A DNA stretch of 64,000 nt from Maribacter_C sp947494565. Its GTDB lineage: Bacteria > Bacteroidota > Bacteroidia > Flavobacteriales > Flavobacteriaceae. Positions 43,787 through 51,679 of the stretch are shown here, one piece after another (position 1 is the first letter of the stretch; each line of letters begins with the position of its first letter). Below the pieces are notes generated by a model, which was given only the letters and a program-made list of their open reading frames with translations, searched no databases and was not told the DNA's origin. The stretch is from NCBI RefSeq assembly GCF_047345415.1, contig NZ_JBLFEP010000002.1:1003558-1067557 (forward strand), in the 5' to 3' direction. A program made the position numbers and the translations under genes.

Positions 43787-44407
43787 TTAATTGATTTTAT
43801 ATCCTTCGAACCAACTGCCCGTGCCATCAATGCGTACATCTATACTAGAAGAGAAATTTCTAAGAGACATATATACTTCTTGGCCTGCCGATAAACGATA
43901 AATACCACTGACATTAATCTTAACATCGTCACCATCGACAATTTGACTATATCGAGAATTCGGGTCTATGTTAAAATTGAGCCTAAAAAATGCGTCGGTG
44001 ACCGTATTGGATTGACGTACATAGCCCTGTAGAAAGTAATACCCTGTTTCCGGTATGACGTAGCGTTTCGACGAACTGTCAAATGCATTGGCCGTGTCAA
44101 AATCTATGATTTCCCAGATATCGGTCTCAATAGTAGTGCCGCCATCCAAATCTTTAACGGCAAAGCCGTTACCGCGAACCTTAAAGTATATCGGATTGAA
44201 TTCGGCATCCTCTCCATCAGCACCGTCTTGACCATCAGCACCATTTTGTCCATCAGTACCGTTTTGGCCGGCAATACCTTGCGCGCCTTGAATCCCTTGT
44301 TCACCTTGAGGTCCAATAGGTCCTTGTGGCCCTTCTTTTGTGCAAGAAGTTGTCGAAAGCGTTAACAGTACCATTACCAAGCTCAACATTTTAACTGTAG
44401 TTTTCAT
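43787..44407 (-). CDS. Collagen-like lipoprotein with C1q-like head
   Basis: Lipoprotein of 206 residues: lipobox TTSCTKEG (Cys22), collagen-like tract of about 14 Gly-X-Y triplets (25-67), then about 135 residues that match the C1q/TNF-like jelly roll by eye. Key marks: YVIPETGYYFLQGYV, FRLNFNIDP, GDDVKINVSGIYRLSAGQEVYMSL. The collagen stalk plus C1q head is the layout of animal C1q/adiponectin proteins and of a few bacterial ones. The head would trimerise and bind ligand. Promoter 44434-44463; terminator 43744-43769. Confidence 0.82.
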   Translation of the reverse strand: MKTTVKMLSLVMVLLTLSTTSCTKEGPQGPIGPQGEQGIQGAQGIAGQNGTDGQNGADGQDGADGEDAEFNPIYFKVRGNGFAVKDLDGGTTIETDIWEIIDFDTANAFDSSSKRYVIPETGYYFLQGYVRQSNTVTDAFFRLNFNIDPNSRYSQIVDGDDVKINVSGIYRLSAGQEVYMSLRNFSSSIDVRIDGTGSWFEGYKIN

Positions 44408-44433
44408 AATTCTAGATTTTTAGTTTTATTTCC

Positions 44434-44463
44434 CTTTAATGCCTATGATCGAGCAAGGTTAAC
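44434..44463 (-). promoter_or_regulatory. ECF-type promoter of the C1q-like gene
   Basis: Minus strand: GTTAACC (44457-44463), 15 bases, CATTAAAG (44434-44441). Confidence 0.78.
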
Positions 44464-44474
44464 CGTCGTAAGCA

Positions 44475-44500
44475 AAAAAACCTCGGTTAAAACCGAGGCT
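44475..44500. terminator. CCGAGG-family hairpin 2
   Basis: CCTCGG-TTAAAA-CCGAGG (44481-44498) flanked by seven A on the left, giving a T run on the minus strand, 21 bp past the stop at 44519. Confidence 0.82.
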
Positions 44501-44518
44501 TCATTCCTTGTCCTGTTT

Positions 44519-45124
44519 TTAATAATCGAGTGCGAAGTAATCCATGACTTCTTCATATGTCATTTTATGGAAGTCAACTTGATGGGATTTACCTGATAGG
44601 GATATGCCTCCGGGAATCATTACATATTTAAACTGTGCTTGAATGTCTGCGCCAACCCCATTAACTTCATTGTCGTTTAGCTCGCTATCATCTGTACTTT
44701 CTAATGAAAATCGAACCTCACCTCTGTCCGAAAAGGAGATTGCGGTGATGGATCGCATGGTATTTCTGAGATTCGAGATATACGGTAAGGTATATTGTAC
44801 ATTTCTAGAAAACCTAAAAAAGCCAAGTACAATGCCACCTTCGTTAAAGAACTCATTTGTCAATCTGACTTCATCGACCTTCATGGCTTTGAACTTGGCT
44901 CCATCTATGAAGTTGAAGTCTTGATTTAACCATTCGCTATACATTACATTGACCGCACCTGCTTGGCCTTCTGTGCCTTCTGTGCCTTGTTCCCCTTGTA
45001 GCCCCTGCTCCCCTTGTGGGCCTATGGGCCCAACCGGTCCTTCAGGTCCCTCTTTGGTACATGAGGTCATCGCAAGGGTACAAAGTATCAAACCGATGGC
45101 CCATATTTTGATTGTAGTTTTCAT
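44519..45124 (-). CDS. Collagen-like surface lipoprotein 2
   Basis: Lipoprotein of 201 residues, a paralog of the product of 43035. Lipobox MTSCTKEG (Cys22), about 11 Gly-X-Y triplets (25-57), then a globular domain ending in QVDFHKMTYEEVMDYFALDY, which aligns with the other paralog's tail through a shared PGGISLSGK/PPNILLSGK segment. The stalk is shorter than its sisters. Promoter at 45155-45184 and hairpin 44475-44500. Confidence 0.85.
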   Translation of the reverse strand: MKTTIKIWAIGLILCTLAMTSCTKEGPEGPVGPIGPQGEQGLQGEQGTEGTEGQAGAVNVMYSEWLNQDFNFIDGAKFKAMKVDEVRLTNEFFNEGGIVLGFFRFSRNVQYTLPYISNLRNTMRSITAISFSDRGEVRFSLESTDDSELNDNEVNGVGADIQAQFKYVMIPGGISLSGKSHQVDFHKMTYEEVMDYFALDY

Positions 45125-45154
45125 AATTCAAATTTTTCGTTTTGTTTATTTTCC

Positions 45155-45184
45155 CTTTCATGTTGGATAGTTCGAAAGGTTAAC
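45155..45184 (-). promoter_or_regulatory. ECF-type promoter of collagen-like gene 2
   Basis: Minus strand: GTTAACC (45178-45184), 15 bases, CATGAAAG (45155-45162). Confidence 0.78.
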
Positions 45185-45192
45185 GAGGGAAC

Positions 45193-45223
45193 AAAAAAAA
45201 CCGAGGTACAGACCTCGGTTTTT
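45193..45223. terminator. CCGAGG-family hairpin 3
   Basis: CCGAGGT-ACAG-ACCTCGG (45201-45218) between A and T runs, 35 bp past the stop at 45258. Confidence 0.85.
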
Positions 45224-45257
45224 AGTGTGGGGTTTATAGGGATGTTGTCGTCTACTA

Positions 45258-46964
45258 CTAATTCGTAAAGGTGTAGTCGACATCGACAAAATACTGATAA
45301 AGGAGGGTGCTTTGATCGGCGTTCCACATCTGAAAGCGAATTTGGTCTACTGCGCCAGGCCCATTCAAGGTAAAGAAACCACTGGCCGTACCCTCACCGG
45401 TTGGGTGTATCGGTGATGGGTGTGCTCCGTATCCGGGACTAGGACTACCGCCTGTAAAGGGCCTGCCAAAAATTCGAACTCCGCTGGCTTCGGTGGTCTT
45501 GTACTTGAAGTCGAATTCTACACGTTCTCCAGTACTCAGGGAGGCAGGTGATTCCGGACTTATGGTAACAAGATCTACTTTGTGGGCTACAAAGGTATAA
45601 TCTACATCTACTGTGAATTCGTGCAAGAGCTCCGTTTGGGCATCATTATACATTCGAAAACGGATTTGGTCTACGGTACCCTCGGTATTAAGTGTGAAGA
45701 AACCAGTTGAGCTGCCTTCTCCTGTAGGATATAAGGGTGATCCATGGGCTCCATAGCCTGGGGAAGGATTGCCTCCTGTAAGAGGTCTTCCAAAAATACG
45801 TACACCTCCTGCTTCATTTGTAATATAATCGAATGAAAATTCTACCCGCTCTCCAAGACATAACGTTTCAGGGGCATCGGGAGTGATAGAATTTACGGTA
45901 ACACTATGCGCTATAAATTCATAGTCTACATCTACAAATAACTCAAGTAATAGTTCGGTCTGATCTTCATTGAACATCTGAAATCGTATCTGGTCTATTT
46001 TTCCGGGTGTATTGACCGTAAAAAATCCTGATTTATTACCTGATCCAACAGGATGTAAAGGAGATCCATGTGCTGCGTAGTCAGGTGAAAGACCTCCATT
46101 CGTAAAAGGTCTTCCAAAAATACGGACCCCATCATCTTCGTTTGTTTTGTAATCAAAAGAAAAGGTTACTCGGTCTCCAATAAACAATGTAGACGGTGAC
46201 GTTGGGTCTAAAGACAATACGTCAATGGTGTGATCTTCCAAACAAGTTAAATCGAAGGATGCTTGATTGGAAAGTACTTCGGTAGGTGCTATGATCTTTA
46301 ATTGTTGCCATAGCCCTTCGTAGGTAGTTCCCCCTCCTCCTAAAGTCCATGAAGTGGTAACCGTTTGGGTTCCTGCCGCCTCGAATTCCAATGTTTCTTC
46401 CGGCGCTGTGGCCCCGTCGCTTCTTATCCAAGTGTAGGTTATGGAGGTCGGTGCGTCTACCTCTATGGTGCCCTCAAATTCAAATTTCTTGGGACACTCC
46501 CCGGTAAACTCATTTTCTCCAATGACAGCTACAGAGGTTTCTATACCAACAACTTCTGCGTCACATATCAAATCAAATTCCGCTTTGTTCGAGAGTATTT
46601 CCTCTGGTGTTGTTATTTTGATTTGCTGCCAAAGTCCTTCATAGGTGTTTCCATCCGCGCCCAAAGTCCAGGAGGTCGTGACCGTTTTACTTCCTGCGGC
46701 GTCGAATTCCAGGGTTTTTTCGGGTGATGTAGCGCCATCACTGCGCAACCAAGTATACTTCACGGTCATGGCGCCGTTCGTTTTAATTTCTCCGGTGAAG
46801 TCAAATTGCTTGGAGCATTTCCCTGTAAATGAGTCCACCGTGCTCAAAAGCACACTGGTTACCTTGGTCGTTTCCATAGGTGGCTCAGGCGCGTCATCCT
46901 TTTCGCAGGAAAGCGCGATTAAAAAGGTCAGTACGTACAAAAGGTGTTTTAAATTTTTCATCAT
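45258..46964 (-). CDS. Surface lipoprotein with two classes of internal repeats
   Basis: Lipoprotein of 568 residues; lipobox LIALSCEKDD (Cys20). Two copies of a beta domain of about 95 residues (about 35-225; shared TYTWIRSDGATAPEETLEF, WTLGxxGxTYEGLWQQxKI) are followed by three copies of a domain of about 100-110 residues (about 235-568; shared FGRPxTxGxxSPxYxAHGSPLHPxG, GFFTxNTxGxxDQIRFxM). I do not recognise either domain. It has no GTTAACC promoter of its own and lies 135 bp after the kelch gene, so it probably shares that promoter; hairpin 3 ends the unit. Confidence 0.75.
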   Translation of the reverse strand: MMKNLKHLLYVLTFLIALSCEKDDAPEPPMETTKVTSVLLSTVDSFTGKCSKQFDFTGEIKTNGAMTVKYTWLRSDGATSPEKTLEFDAAGSKTVTTSWTLGADGNTYEGLWQQIKITTPEEILSNKAEFDLICDAEVVGIETSVAVIGENEFTGECPKKFEFEGTIEVDAPTSITYTWIRSDGATAPEETLEFEAAGTQTVTTSWTLGGGGTTYEGLWQQLKIIAPTEVLSNQASFDLTCLEDHTIDVLSLDPTSPSTLFIGDRVTFSFDYKTNEDDGVRIFGRPFTNGGLSPDYAAHGSPLHPVGSGNKSGFFTVNTPGKIDQIRFQMFNEDQTELLLELFVDVDYEFIAHSVTVNSITPDAPETLCLGERVEFSFDYITNEAGGVRIFGRPLTGGNPSPGYGAHGSPLYPTGEGSSTGFFTLNTEGTVDQIRFRMYNDAQTELLHEFTVDVDYTFVAHKVDLVTISPESPASLSTGERVEFDFKYKTTEASGVRIFGRPFTGGSPSPGYGAHPSPIHPTGEGTASGFFTLNGPGAVDQIRFQMWNADQSTLLYQYFVDVDYTFTN

Positions 46965-47099
46965 GATTATTTTAAAGTTATACTATTGTTGTTTGTATTT
47001 AATTCTAAAGTCAAGGGGGAATGCATTGGCTTTCAACGGTATGTGCTCGTTGTCTATACTGCTGAATGCGTTGTGTTTAAGAGAGATGGTTCTTTTTAA

Positions 47100-48149
47100 T
47101 TAATCTTCCGTTATAGCAGTGATTTCTCCCCTGGCTTCGCTGCCTCCAATTCCGTCATCTTGGTAACCACCGAACAACCAGAGTGCATCGTCGTAAAAAA
47201 GTATGGTGTGCGAACTAATACCATCGCTTCCGGGTCGCGGACCATCATAAAGCTCCCAGGTGGTCATGTTGGAAGAATACCAGATTTCATTGTTGAAACG
47301 TGCGCTTGGGTCTTGCCCGCCAATCGCCCATACCTTGTCATTGTAGACCGTAACCGTATGCGCATTTCTTCCGGTAAAGGGTGGGTCTGATCTAAGCCAA
47401 TCGCGTCCATTCGTACTGGCCCAGACTTCTGCTAGTTTCGTACCGTCAATATCTTCCCCACCAATCACGTACATGGTATCGTTAAAGACAACGCCTTTTT
47501 GCCCCGCGCGGCCAGAAAAAGCGTCGTTTGTCTCTTGAACCCAATCAGCTCCGTTTCCTGTAGACCATACTTCGGTGTTCCCGCTGGTAGCGTTTCCCGC
47601 AATGACATATAATCTATCATTGTACACCAAAGTAGTATGTTCGGGTATGGGGCCAAAAGGTGGGGCCACTTCCGACCAGTTGCTACCGTCCGGGGAGTGC
47701 CAGAGATTGGTATATTTTACATCGGTAGCATCCCTACCGCCAATCAACCAGAGCTGGTCTTGAAATACGGTCAGGGTATGTCCAATACGGAAGTTGCTAA
47801 ATGCTTCGGAAGTGGTTGTTGATACGGGTACTGTTGCCCAGTTTATTCCATTTGTACTGTTCCATAGAAAGTGGGAACTTGTTGCGCCATAATCATTTAC
47901 ACCACCTACTGACCAAACTTTGCCGTCAAAGATGGTCATGGCATTTTGGGCGAATCCGCCCATTTGATCTTCTTGGGTCTTTATATCAAAATTGAGCGAA
48001 AGGTCAGTTCCCTTAGGGAAGCTACCTTCTTTTGGTATCGATTTCCCATCTGTACGATCCACAATCGGATCTATAGGTTCCTCTTTTTCACAAGAAACGA
48101 TTAATGCAAAAAAGGTAAGCACGTATAAAAGTTTTAATTTTTTCATCAT
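47100..48149 (-). CDS. Kelch-repeat surface lipoprotein 1
   Basis: Lipoprotein of 349 residues; lipobox ALIVSCEKEE (Cys20). About six kelch blades (MTIFDGKVWSVGGVNDYG; LTVFQDQLWLIGGRDA; LVYNDRLYVIAGNA; VVFNDTMYVIGGED; VTVYNDKVWAIGGQD; ILFYDDALWLFGGYQDD) form a secreted beta propeller. The frame runs upstream to 48200; the signal peptide sets the start at 48149. Its N-terminus (MMKKLKLLYVLTFF) resembles that of the downstream repeat lipoprotein. Propellers of this kind usually bind glycans or proteins at the surface; ligand unknown. Confidence 0.85.
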   Translation of the reverse strand: MMKKLKLLYVLTFFALIVSCEKEEPIDPIVDRTDGKSIPKEGSFPKGTDLSLNFDIKTQEDQMGGFAQNAMTIFDGKVWSVGGVNDYGATSSHFLWNSTNGINWATVPVSTTTSEAFSNFRIGHTLTVFQDQLWLIGGRDATDVKYTNLWHSPDGSNWSEVAPPFGPIPEHTTLVYNDRLYVIAGNATSGNTEVWSTGNGADWVQETNDAFSGRAGQKGVVFNDTMYVIGGEDIDGTKLAEVWASTNGRDWLRSDPPFTGRNAHTVTVYNDKVWAIGGQDPSARFNNEIWYSSNMTTWELYDGPRPGSDGISSHTILFYDDALWLFGGYQDDGIGGSEARGEITAITED

Positions 48150-48168
48150 TTTATTTTTAGTAAGCACC

Positions 48169-48198
48169 TTTTTATGATGAAACACGGTCGAGGTTAAC
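48169..48198 (-). promoter_or_regulatory. ECF-type promoter of kelch/repeat operon
   Basis: Minus strand: GTTAACC (48192-48198), 15 bases, CATAAAAA (48169-48176). Confidence 0.75.
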
Positions 48199-48206
48199 AT
48201 CAGGGC

Positions 48207-48234
48207 AAAAAAAACCGAGGATAGTACCTCGGTT
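48207..48234. terminator. CCGAGG-family hairpin 4
   Basis: AACCGAGG-ATAGTA-CCTCGGTT (48213-48234) with eight A on the left, 22 bp past the stop at 48256. Confidence 0.82.
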
Positions 48235-48255
48235 CCTTATGATATTCAAAATGTG

Positions 48256-49587
48256 CTAGTCAATACGCCAAATATCATTTGCGACTTGATTGCGATTCCC
48301 ACCAATAATATAGAGCCGGTCATTATGGTTTACACTTGTATTGCCCGATTTGATAGGATAGTCGCGCTGTTGTACGGCCTTCTTCCAATTGGTGCCGTTA
48401 TCGGTAAACCAAAGTTCCTCATAGGTGAGCCCTCCAGTTACATACAATCGTTCATTATGAACTATGGCATCACTATAAAAACCTATTTGGAATGGTGGGT
48501 TTTCGGTAACAATACTCCAGTCTAAAGCGTCGACGCTGCTACGTATGATACTAGTTTTGGTTTCACTGAATGGAGATCCCTCAAAGGCGATAAGTTGTCC
48601 TTGAAATGATACTATTTTCATTCCATATTTTTGATTGAAACCATGGTTTTCAGTGATGAGCGTCCAGTTTTTTCCATCTGCTGAATTCCAAACGTGCCGT
48701 TCCGTAGTCAAATCACCGATAGATCCGTCATAGGCGGCAAATCGCCATATTTTTCCATCATGAACGAACATAGTGGTATGACTTTGCCCCAAAAAGGGAG
48801 TGTTGTTCCAAATACGATTATTTTCTTCTTGTATCCAGTTGATACCATCCTCAGAAGACCAAATATATTGATTCATAGAAGTATCGCTCGTACCACTGTA
48901 CATCCATAGTTTGCCTTGAAATACCACGACTGCAGCAGATTTTCTTGGGCCGAAAGCAGCGTTATTGGTTTCCATATTCCAACTGACCCCGTCAGAGGAA
49001 GACCATACCTCTGCAAGAGGCTCGCCGGCTTCATTTTCCCCACCGAGTAAAAAGATCTTATCGCGAAACGATATAAGAGCGGCATTTTTGCGTTTGGAGA
49101 AAGGTGCGCTTTCAGTTAGTTGTGTTATCGTATTGTATTCTGTAATGAAGGAGAATGTTTCCGAGGCCTTCAAAGCTCCTTTTTCGTCTACGGCATCTAC
49201 GCGCCATTGGTAATTCTGGCCTTTCTCCAAAGGTGTTTCGAGTAAAAAGTCCGTAGTGGTTATATTGTTGGCAATGGAAGTAAGGAGCTGTCCGTTGCGG
49301 CCTAGATATACATTGTAGGTGATGGCATCCGATTCTAGGTCGGTAGCTTCTTGCCAACTGAACATGGAGGTCAGCGCCACTAGTTCATCGCCATTCTCAG
49401 GGAGCGTTAAGAGCGGGGCTGAAGGTTCGGTATTGACCGATTCGAACTCCTCTTCCTTCTCAGGTGTCACGCTTTTTTCGGGTAGTATCGGTACGGGGTC
49501 CTCTTTCTTGCATTGCGTTGTGAGTAATACACCCACGATTAAACCTAATCGGAACAGCTGTTTCAAATTGATTATACACGTTTCCAT
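48256..49587 (-). CDS. Kelch-repeat surface lipoprotein 2 with Fn3-like domain
   Basis: Lipoprotein of 443 residues (LLTTQCKKEDP, Cys26, again with Lys-Glu-Asp). A fibronectin type III-like domain (about 55-155, SWQEATDLESDAITYNVYLG; YQWRVDAVDEKGA) is followed by a kelch propeller (about 160-443, with motifs such as FRDKIFLLGGENEAG and FQGKLWMYSG). Fn3 plus kelch in a lipoprotein suggests ligand binding at the cell surface. It has its own promoter (49610-49640), and hairpin 4 follows. Confidence 0.83.
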   Translation of the reverse strand: METCIINLKQLFRLGLIVGVLLTTQCKKEDPVPILPEKSVTPEKEEEFESVNTEPSAPLLTLPENGDELVALTSMFSWQEATDLESDAITYNVYLGRNGQLLTSIANNITTTDFLLETPLEKGQNYQWRVDAVDEKGALKASETFSFITEYNTITQLTESAPFSKRKNAALISFRDKIFLLGGENEAGEPLAEVWSSSDGVSWNMETNNAAFGPRKSAAVVVFQGKLWMYSGTSDTSMNQYIWSSEDGINWIQEENNRIWNNTPFLGQSHTTMFVHDGKIWRFAAYDGSIGDLTTERHVWNSADGKNWTLITENHGFNQKYGMKIVSFQGQLIAFEGSPFSETKTSIIRSSVDALDWSIVTENPPFQIGFYSDAIVHNERLYVTGGLTYEELWFTDNGTNWKKAVQQRDYPIKSGNTSVNHNDRLYIIGGNRNQVANDIWRID

Positions 49588-49609
49588 AAAATTTGTTTTT
49601 AAAGTTTCT

Positions 49610-49640
49610 TCTTTATGGATCGGTTTTATGAAAGGTTAAC
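49610..49640 (-). promoter_or_regulatory. ECF-type promoter of kelch gene 2
   Basis: Minus strand: GTTAACC (49634-49640), 16 bases, CATAAAGA (49610-49617). Confidence 0.75.
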
Positions 49641-49650
49641 ATCAAAACGG

Positions 49651-49678
49651 ATAAACCGAGGTGCCCACCTCGGTTTAT
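49651..49678. terminator. CCGAGG-family hairpin 5
   Basis: Perfect 13-bp stem ATAAACCGAGGTG / CACCTCGGTTTAT, 27 bp past the stop at 49706. Confidence 0.85.
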
Positions 49679-49705
49679 CCTATACGTCATAAAGCAAAAA
49701 TGAGA

Positions 49706-50254
49706 TTAAAACCTTATGATTTCAGTATTGTGATTACCCGAATAGATGTTAAGTGATTTGAACAATGTATTCTCCATGGCGGAAGCCCCACCAAAATCCT
49801 TTACCATAAAATTGAACGCATGACTTATGTTTTCGCCATTTGGTCTGATTGAAGCTGTGAGGATCATTCCTGTCTGTGGATTTGAACGGTTTCCATACCA
49901 ATTTATGGACGTGCTCAACCCACTGGAACGTGTGGTCCATGGGCTTGGTATACTGGTCTCGAATTCTACATAATCGGTGGCGTATTGCCATTGTATATGT
50001 TTGACGCCCCCTAGATCTGCCCCACTAAAAGTGATATTGTATCGGGCATCTTCCCTAAGGTTGAGTTGAAAACTATCAAAGTCCGTATCCTCATCGAAGG
50101 TTTGGTCGAATCCGTCTCCTTGGATTTGAAATCGAAATGTAGGTGGTTCAGTGTCGACATCCGGAATTTCGGTATCGCAGGCCTGCAATAGCACTGCTGC
50201 AATAAGAAATAGTGTGGTTGCGCGGAGGATGCTGAATTTGTCTTTGTTCTTCAT
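49706..50254 (-). CDS. Hypothetical lipoprotein of the sigma island
   Basis: Lipoprotein of 182 residues; lipobox LLQACDTEIPD (Cys26). Residues 40-180 are beta-rich (PTFRFQIQGDGFDQTF; DARYNITFSGADLGG; FNFMVKDFGGASAMENT) and look like a small Ig-like domain; no family recognised. It is the one island lipoprotein without a Lys after the cysteine. It is last in a leftward unit (50871-49706) ended by hairpin 5. Confidence 0.65.
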   Translation of the reverse strand: MKNKDKFSILRATTLFLIAAVLLQACDTEIPDVDTEPPTFRFQIQGDGFDQTFDEDTDFDSFQLNLREDARYNITFSGADLGGVKHIQWQYATDYVEFETSIPSPWTTRSSGLSTSINWYGNRSNPQTGMILTASIRPNGENISHAFNFMVKDFGGASAMENTLFKSLNIYSGNHNTEIIRF

Positions 50255-50288
50255 TTGTTCTAAGATTTAAAAGTTAATTGTGTACGTA

Positions 50289-50489
50289 CTAAATTTCTAT
50301 TGTGTTGAACCTGACTGTGGTCAGAGAAACACTATTCCAGCTCGGTGCCAGGTCATTGTTCGGATATGGCAAGGAAGGGGTCCGTCTATTTTTTAGCTTT
50401 CTGATATGCCTTTCTTTGATTTCCTGCCCATAGGTAAACGCGCTTAAAAGAATTAGACTACAGGTGAAATATTTTTTAAAGTGCATCAT
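50289..50489 (-). CDS. Small secreted basic protein
   Basis: A 66-residue product: signal peptide (HFKKYFTCSLILLSAFTYGQ), then a short basic-proline region (RHIRKLKNRRTPSLPYP) and a polar end. No known domain. It lies 34 bp before the 50254 lipoprotein gene and 19 bp after the stop of 50509, so a shared transcript is likely. Small size and lack of homologs I recognise keep confidence moderate. Confidence 0.55.
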   Translation of the reverse strand: MMHFKKYFTCSLILLSAFTYGQEIKERHIRKLKNRRTPSLPYPNNDLAPSWNSVSLTTVRFNTIEI

Positions 50490-50508
50490 AATCTGCTTTT
50501 ATCTGGTA

Positions 50509-50871
50509 TTAATTTTCAATATCGTTTTGACTCTTTTCCATGGCCTCTTGTAGTTTCTGACTAAAAGCGATACCCAATGAATCTTTCTTTTTAGGGTCCA
50601 AACTCATGTCGTATAGGTTGTATTGGTCTCGAAGCTCCTTTTTCATTTCGGGATTCATCTCGATTTGGTCCAATAGCTGTAGATAGTTGGTAGCCCCGCC
50701 GAAGGGGTTGTCAGCACCCATGCCCCCTAGTTCGAACACTTGACCAAATATTTTGGTCTGTTCATCCAAGAGATTCATTTGTTTGGTGCTATCCAAGCTC
50801 TCGCTATTGTTCGTTTGTGCATTAGTGACCCCGATGAGACACAAAAGGGTTAAGGTGAGCATTGTTTTCAT
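50509..50871 (-). CDS. Small secreted helical protein, first gene of an ECF operon
   Basis: Secreted protein of 120 residues (signal MKTMLTLTLLCLIGVTNAQ) with a helical, acidic mature part (NLLDEQTKIFGQVFELGG; NYLQLLDQIEMNPEMKKELRDQYNLYDM). No family recognised. ATG at 50871 is used; an in-frame TTG is two codons earlier. Promoter 50894-50923 is of sigma-regulon type and about 20 bp upstream, so the leader is short. Confidence 0.65.
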   Translation of the reverse strand: MKTMLTLTLLCLIGVTNAQTNNSESLDSTKQMNLLDEQTKIFGQVFELGGMGADNPFGGATNYLQLLDQIEMNPEMKKELRDQYNLYDMSLDPKKKDSLGIAFSQKLQEAMEKSQNDIEN

Positions 50872-50893
50872 AATCAAAATTTTTAAGGTTTCC

Positions 50894-50923
50894 TTTTAAT
50901 GACAGCTCCCAAAAAAGGTTAAC
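50894..50923 (-). promoter_or_regulatory. ECF-type promoter of 50871-49706 operon
   Basis: Minus strand: GTTAACC (50917-50923), 15 bases, CATTAAAA (50894-50901). Confidence 0.75.
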
Positions 50924-51081
50924 AAGGCGTCAGGTTTTTTTAGGAAAGGGACGTATTTAAAGAAGATTTACTTAAAATAATTGTGGTGGTATTCGTCCTA
51001 CAAAGCCTTGTGGTGTATGATGTGGGAGGCTCTAAGCGAACCGGTTTTTTCTAAAAAATCGCTACTTTCGCTATTCAAGGT

Positions 51082-51111
51082 GTTAACCTTTCGAATCTCC
51101 TTTCATCAAAG
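51082..51111 (+). promoter_or_regulatory. ECF-type promoter overlapping the sigma gene start
   Basis: Plus strand: GTTAACC (51082-51088), 15 bases, CATCAAAG (51104-51111). The final G of the -10 element is the first base of the GTG start codon. The in-frame stop TAA lies inside the -35 element, so the reading frame cannot start upstream. Confidence 0.72.
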
Positions 51112-51677
51112 TGCAAGAATCAAGTAGAACCAACACACTGGAAGAACTGCGGCAAGGCTCTGAATTGGCCTTTAAGCAGATCTATGAGCAAAACAGGGAT
51201 AAGTTTCTGAATTTTGCCCGTAGGTATCACTTATCCGATGAAGAAAATATAGACATATACCAAGATGCCTATATTATTTTTCACGATAATGTAATGAGTG
51301 GTAAGATCAAAGAATTGACCAGTAGTATTTCTACCTATCTCTTCAGCATTGGTAAATATTTAATCTTTGATAGGATGCGAAAGAATAAAAAAACCGTGAA
51401 CAGTGAATACAATCTAGACATTGTACGTGACGATGAATCCGTCATCGAGACACTTGACTTTGATACTGGTGAACTTACCCCGGAACAAACGCTTTTGAGA
51501 AAGCACTTTGCAACGCTGGGGAAGCAATGTCAAGAACTCCTTACCTTATTTTACTATCGTGGCTATACGATAAGAGAAATAATGGAAGCCGTAGACTATA
51601 ACAGTGAAAATGTCGTCAAGGCTGCAAAATCACGATGCATGAAAACATTGAGAGAACGAATTCAGGCAAAGGTATAG
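51111..51677 (+). CDS. ECF-like RNA polymerase sigma factor
   Basis: Sigma-70 family protein of 188 residues with two parts. Region 2 is about 10-85 (LEELRQGSELAFKQIYEQN, then ENIDIYQDAYIIFHDNV and the SISTYLFSIGKYLIFDRMRKNKK helix). Region 4 is about 125-185 (CQELLTLFYYRGYTIREIMEAVDY, SENVVKAAKSRCMKTL). It would bind core polymerase and recognise GTTAACC/CATNAAA promoters. The annotated GTG start overlaps its own -10 element, so the true start may be another promoter's product or an internal non-ATG codon (CTG/TTG within the first 17 codons). It is coupled to the next gene with 2 bp between stop and ATG. Confidence 0.88.
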   Translation: MQESSRTNTLEELRQGSELAFKQIYEQNRDKFLNFARRYHLSDEENIDIYQDAYIIFHDNVMSGKIKELTSSISTYLFSIGKYLIFDRMRKNKKTVNSEYNLDIVRDDESVIETLDFDTGELTPEQTLLRKHFATLGKQCQELLTLFYYRGYTIREIMEAVDYNSENVVKAAKSRCMKTLRERIQAKV

Positions 51678-51679
51678 GT

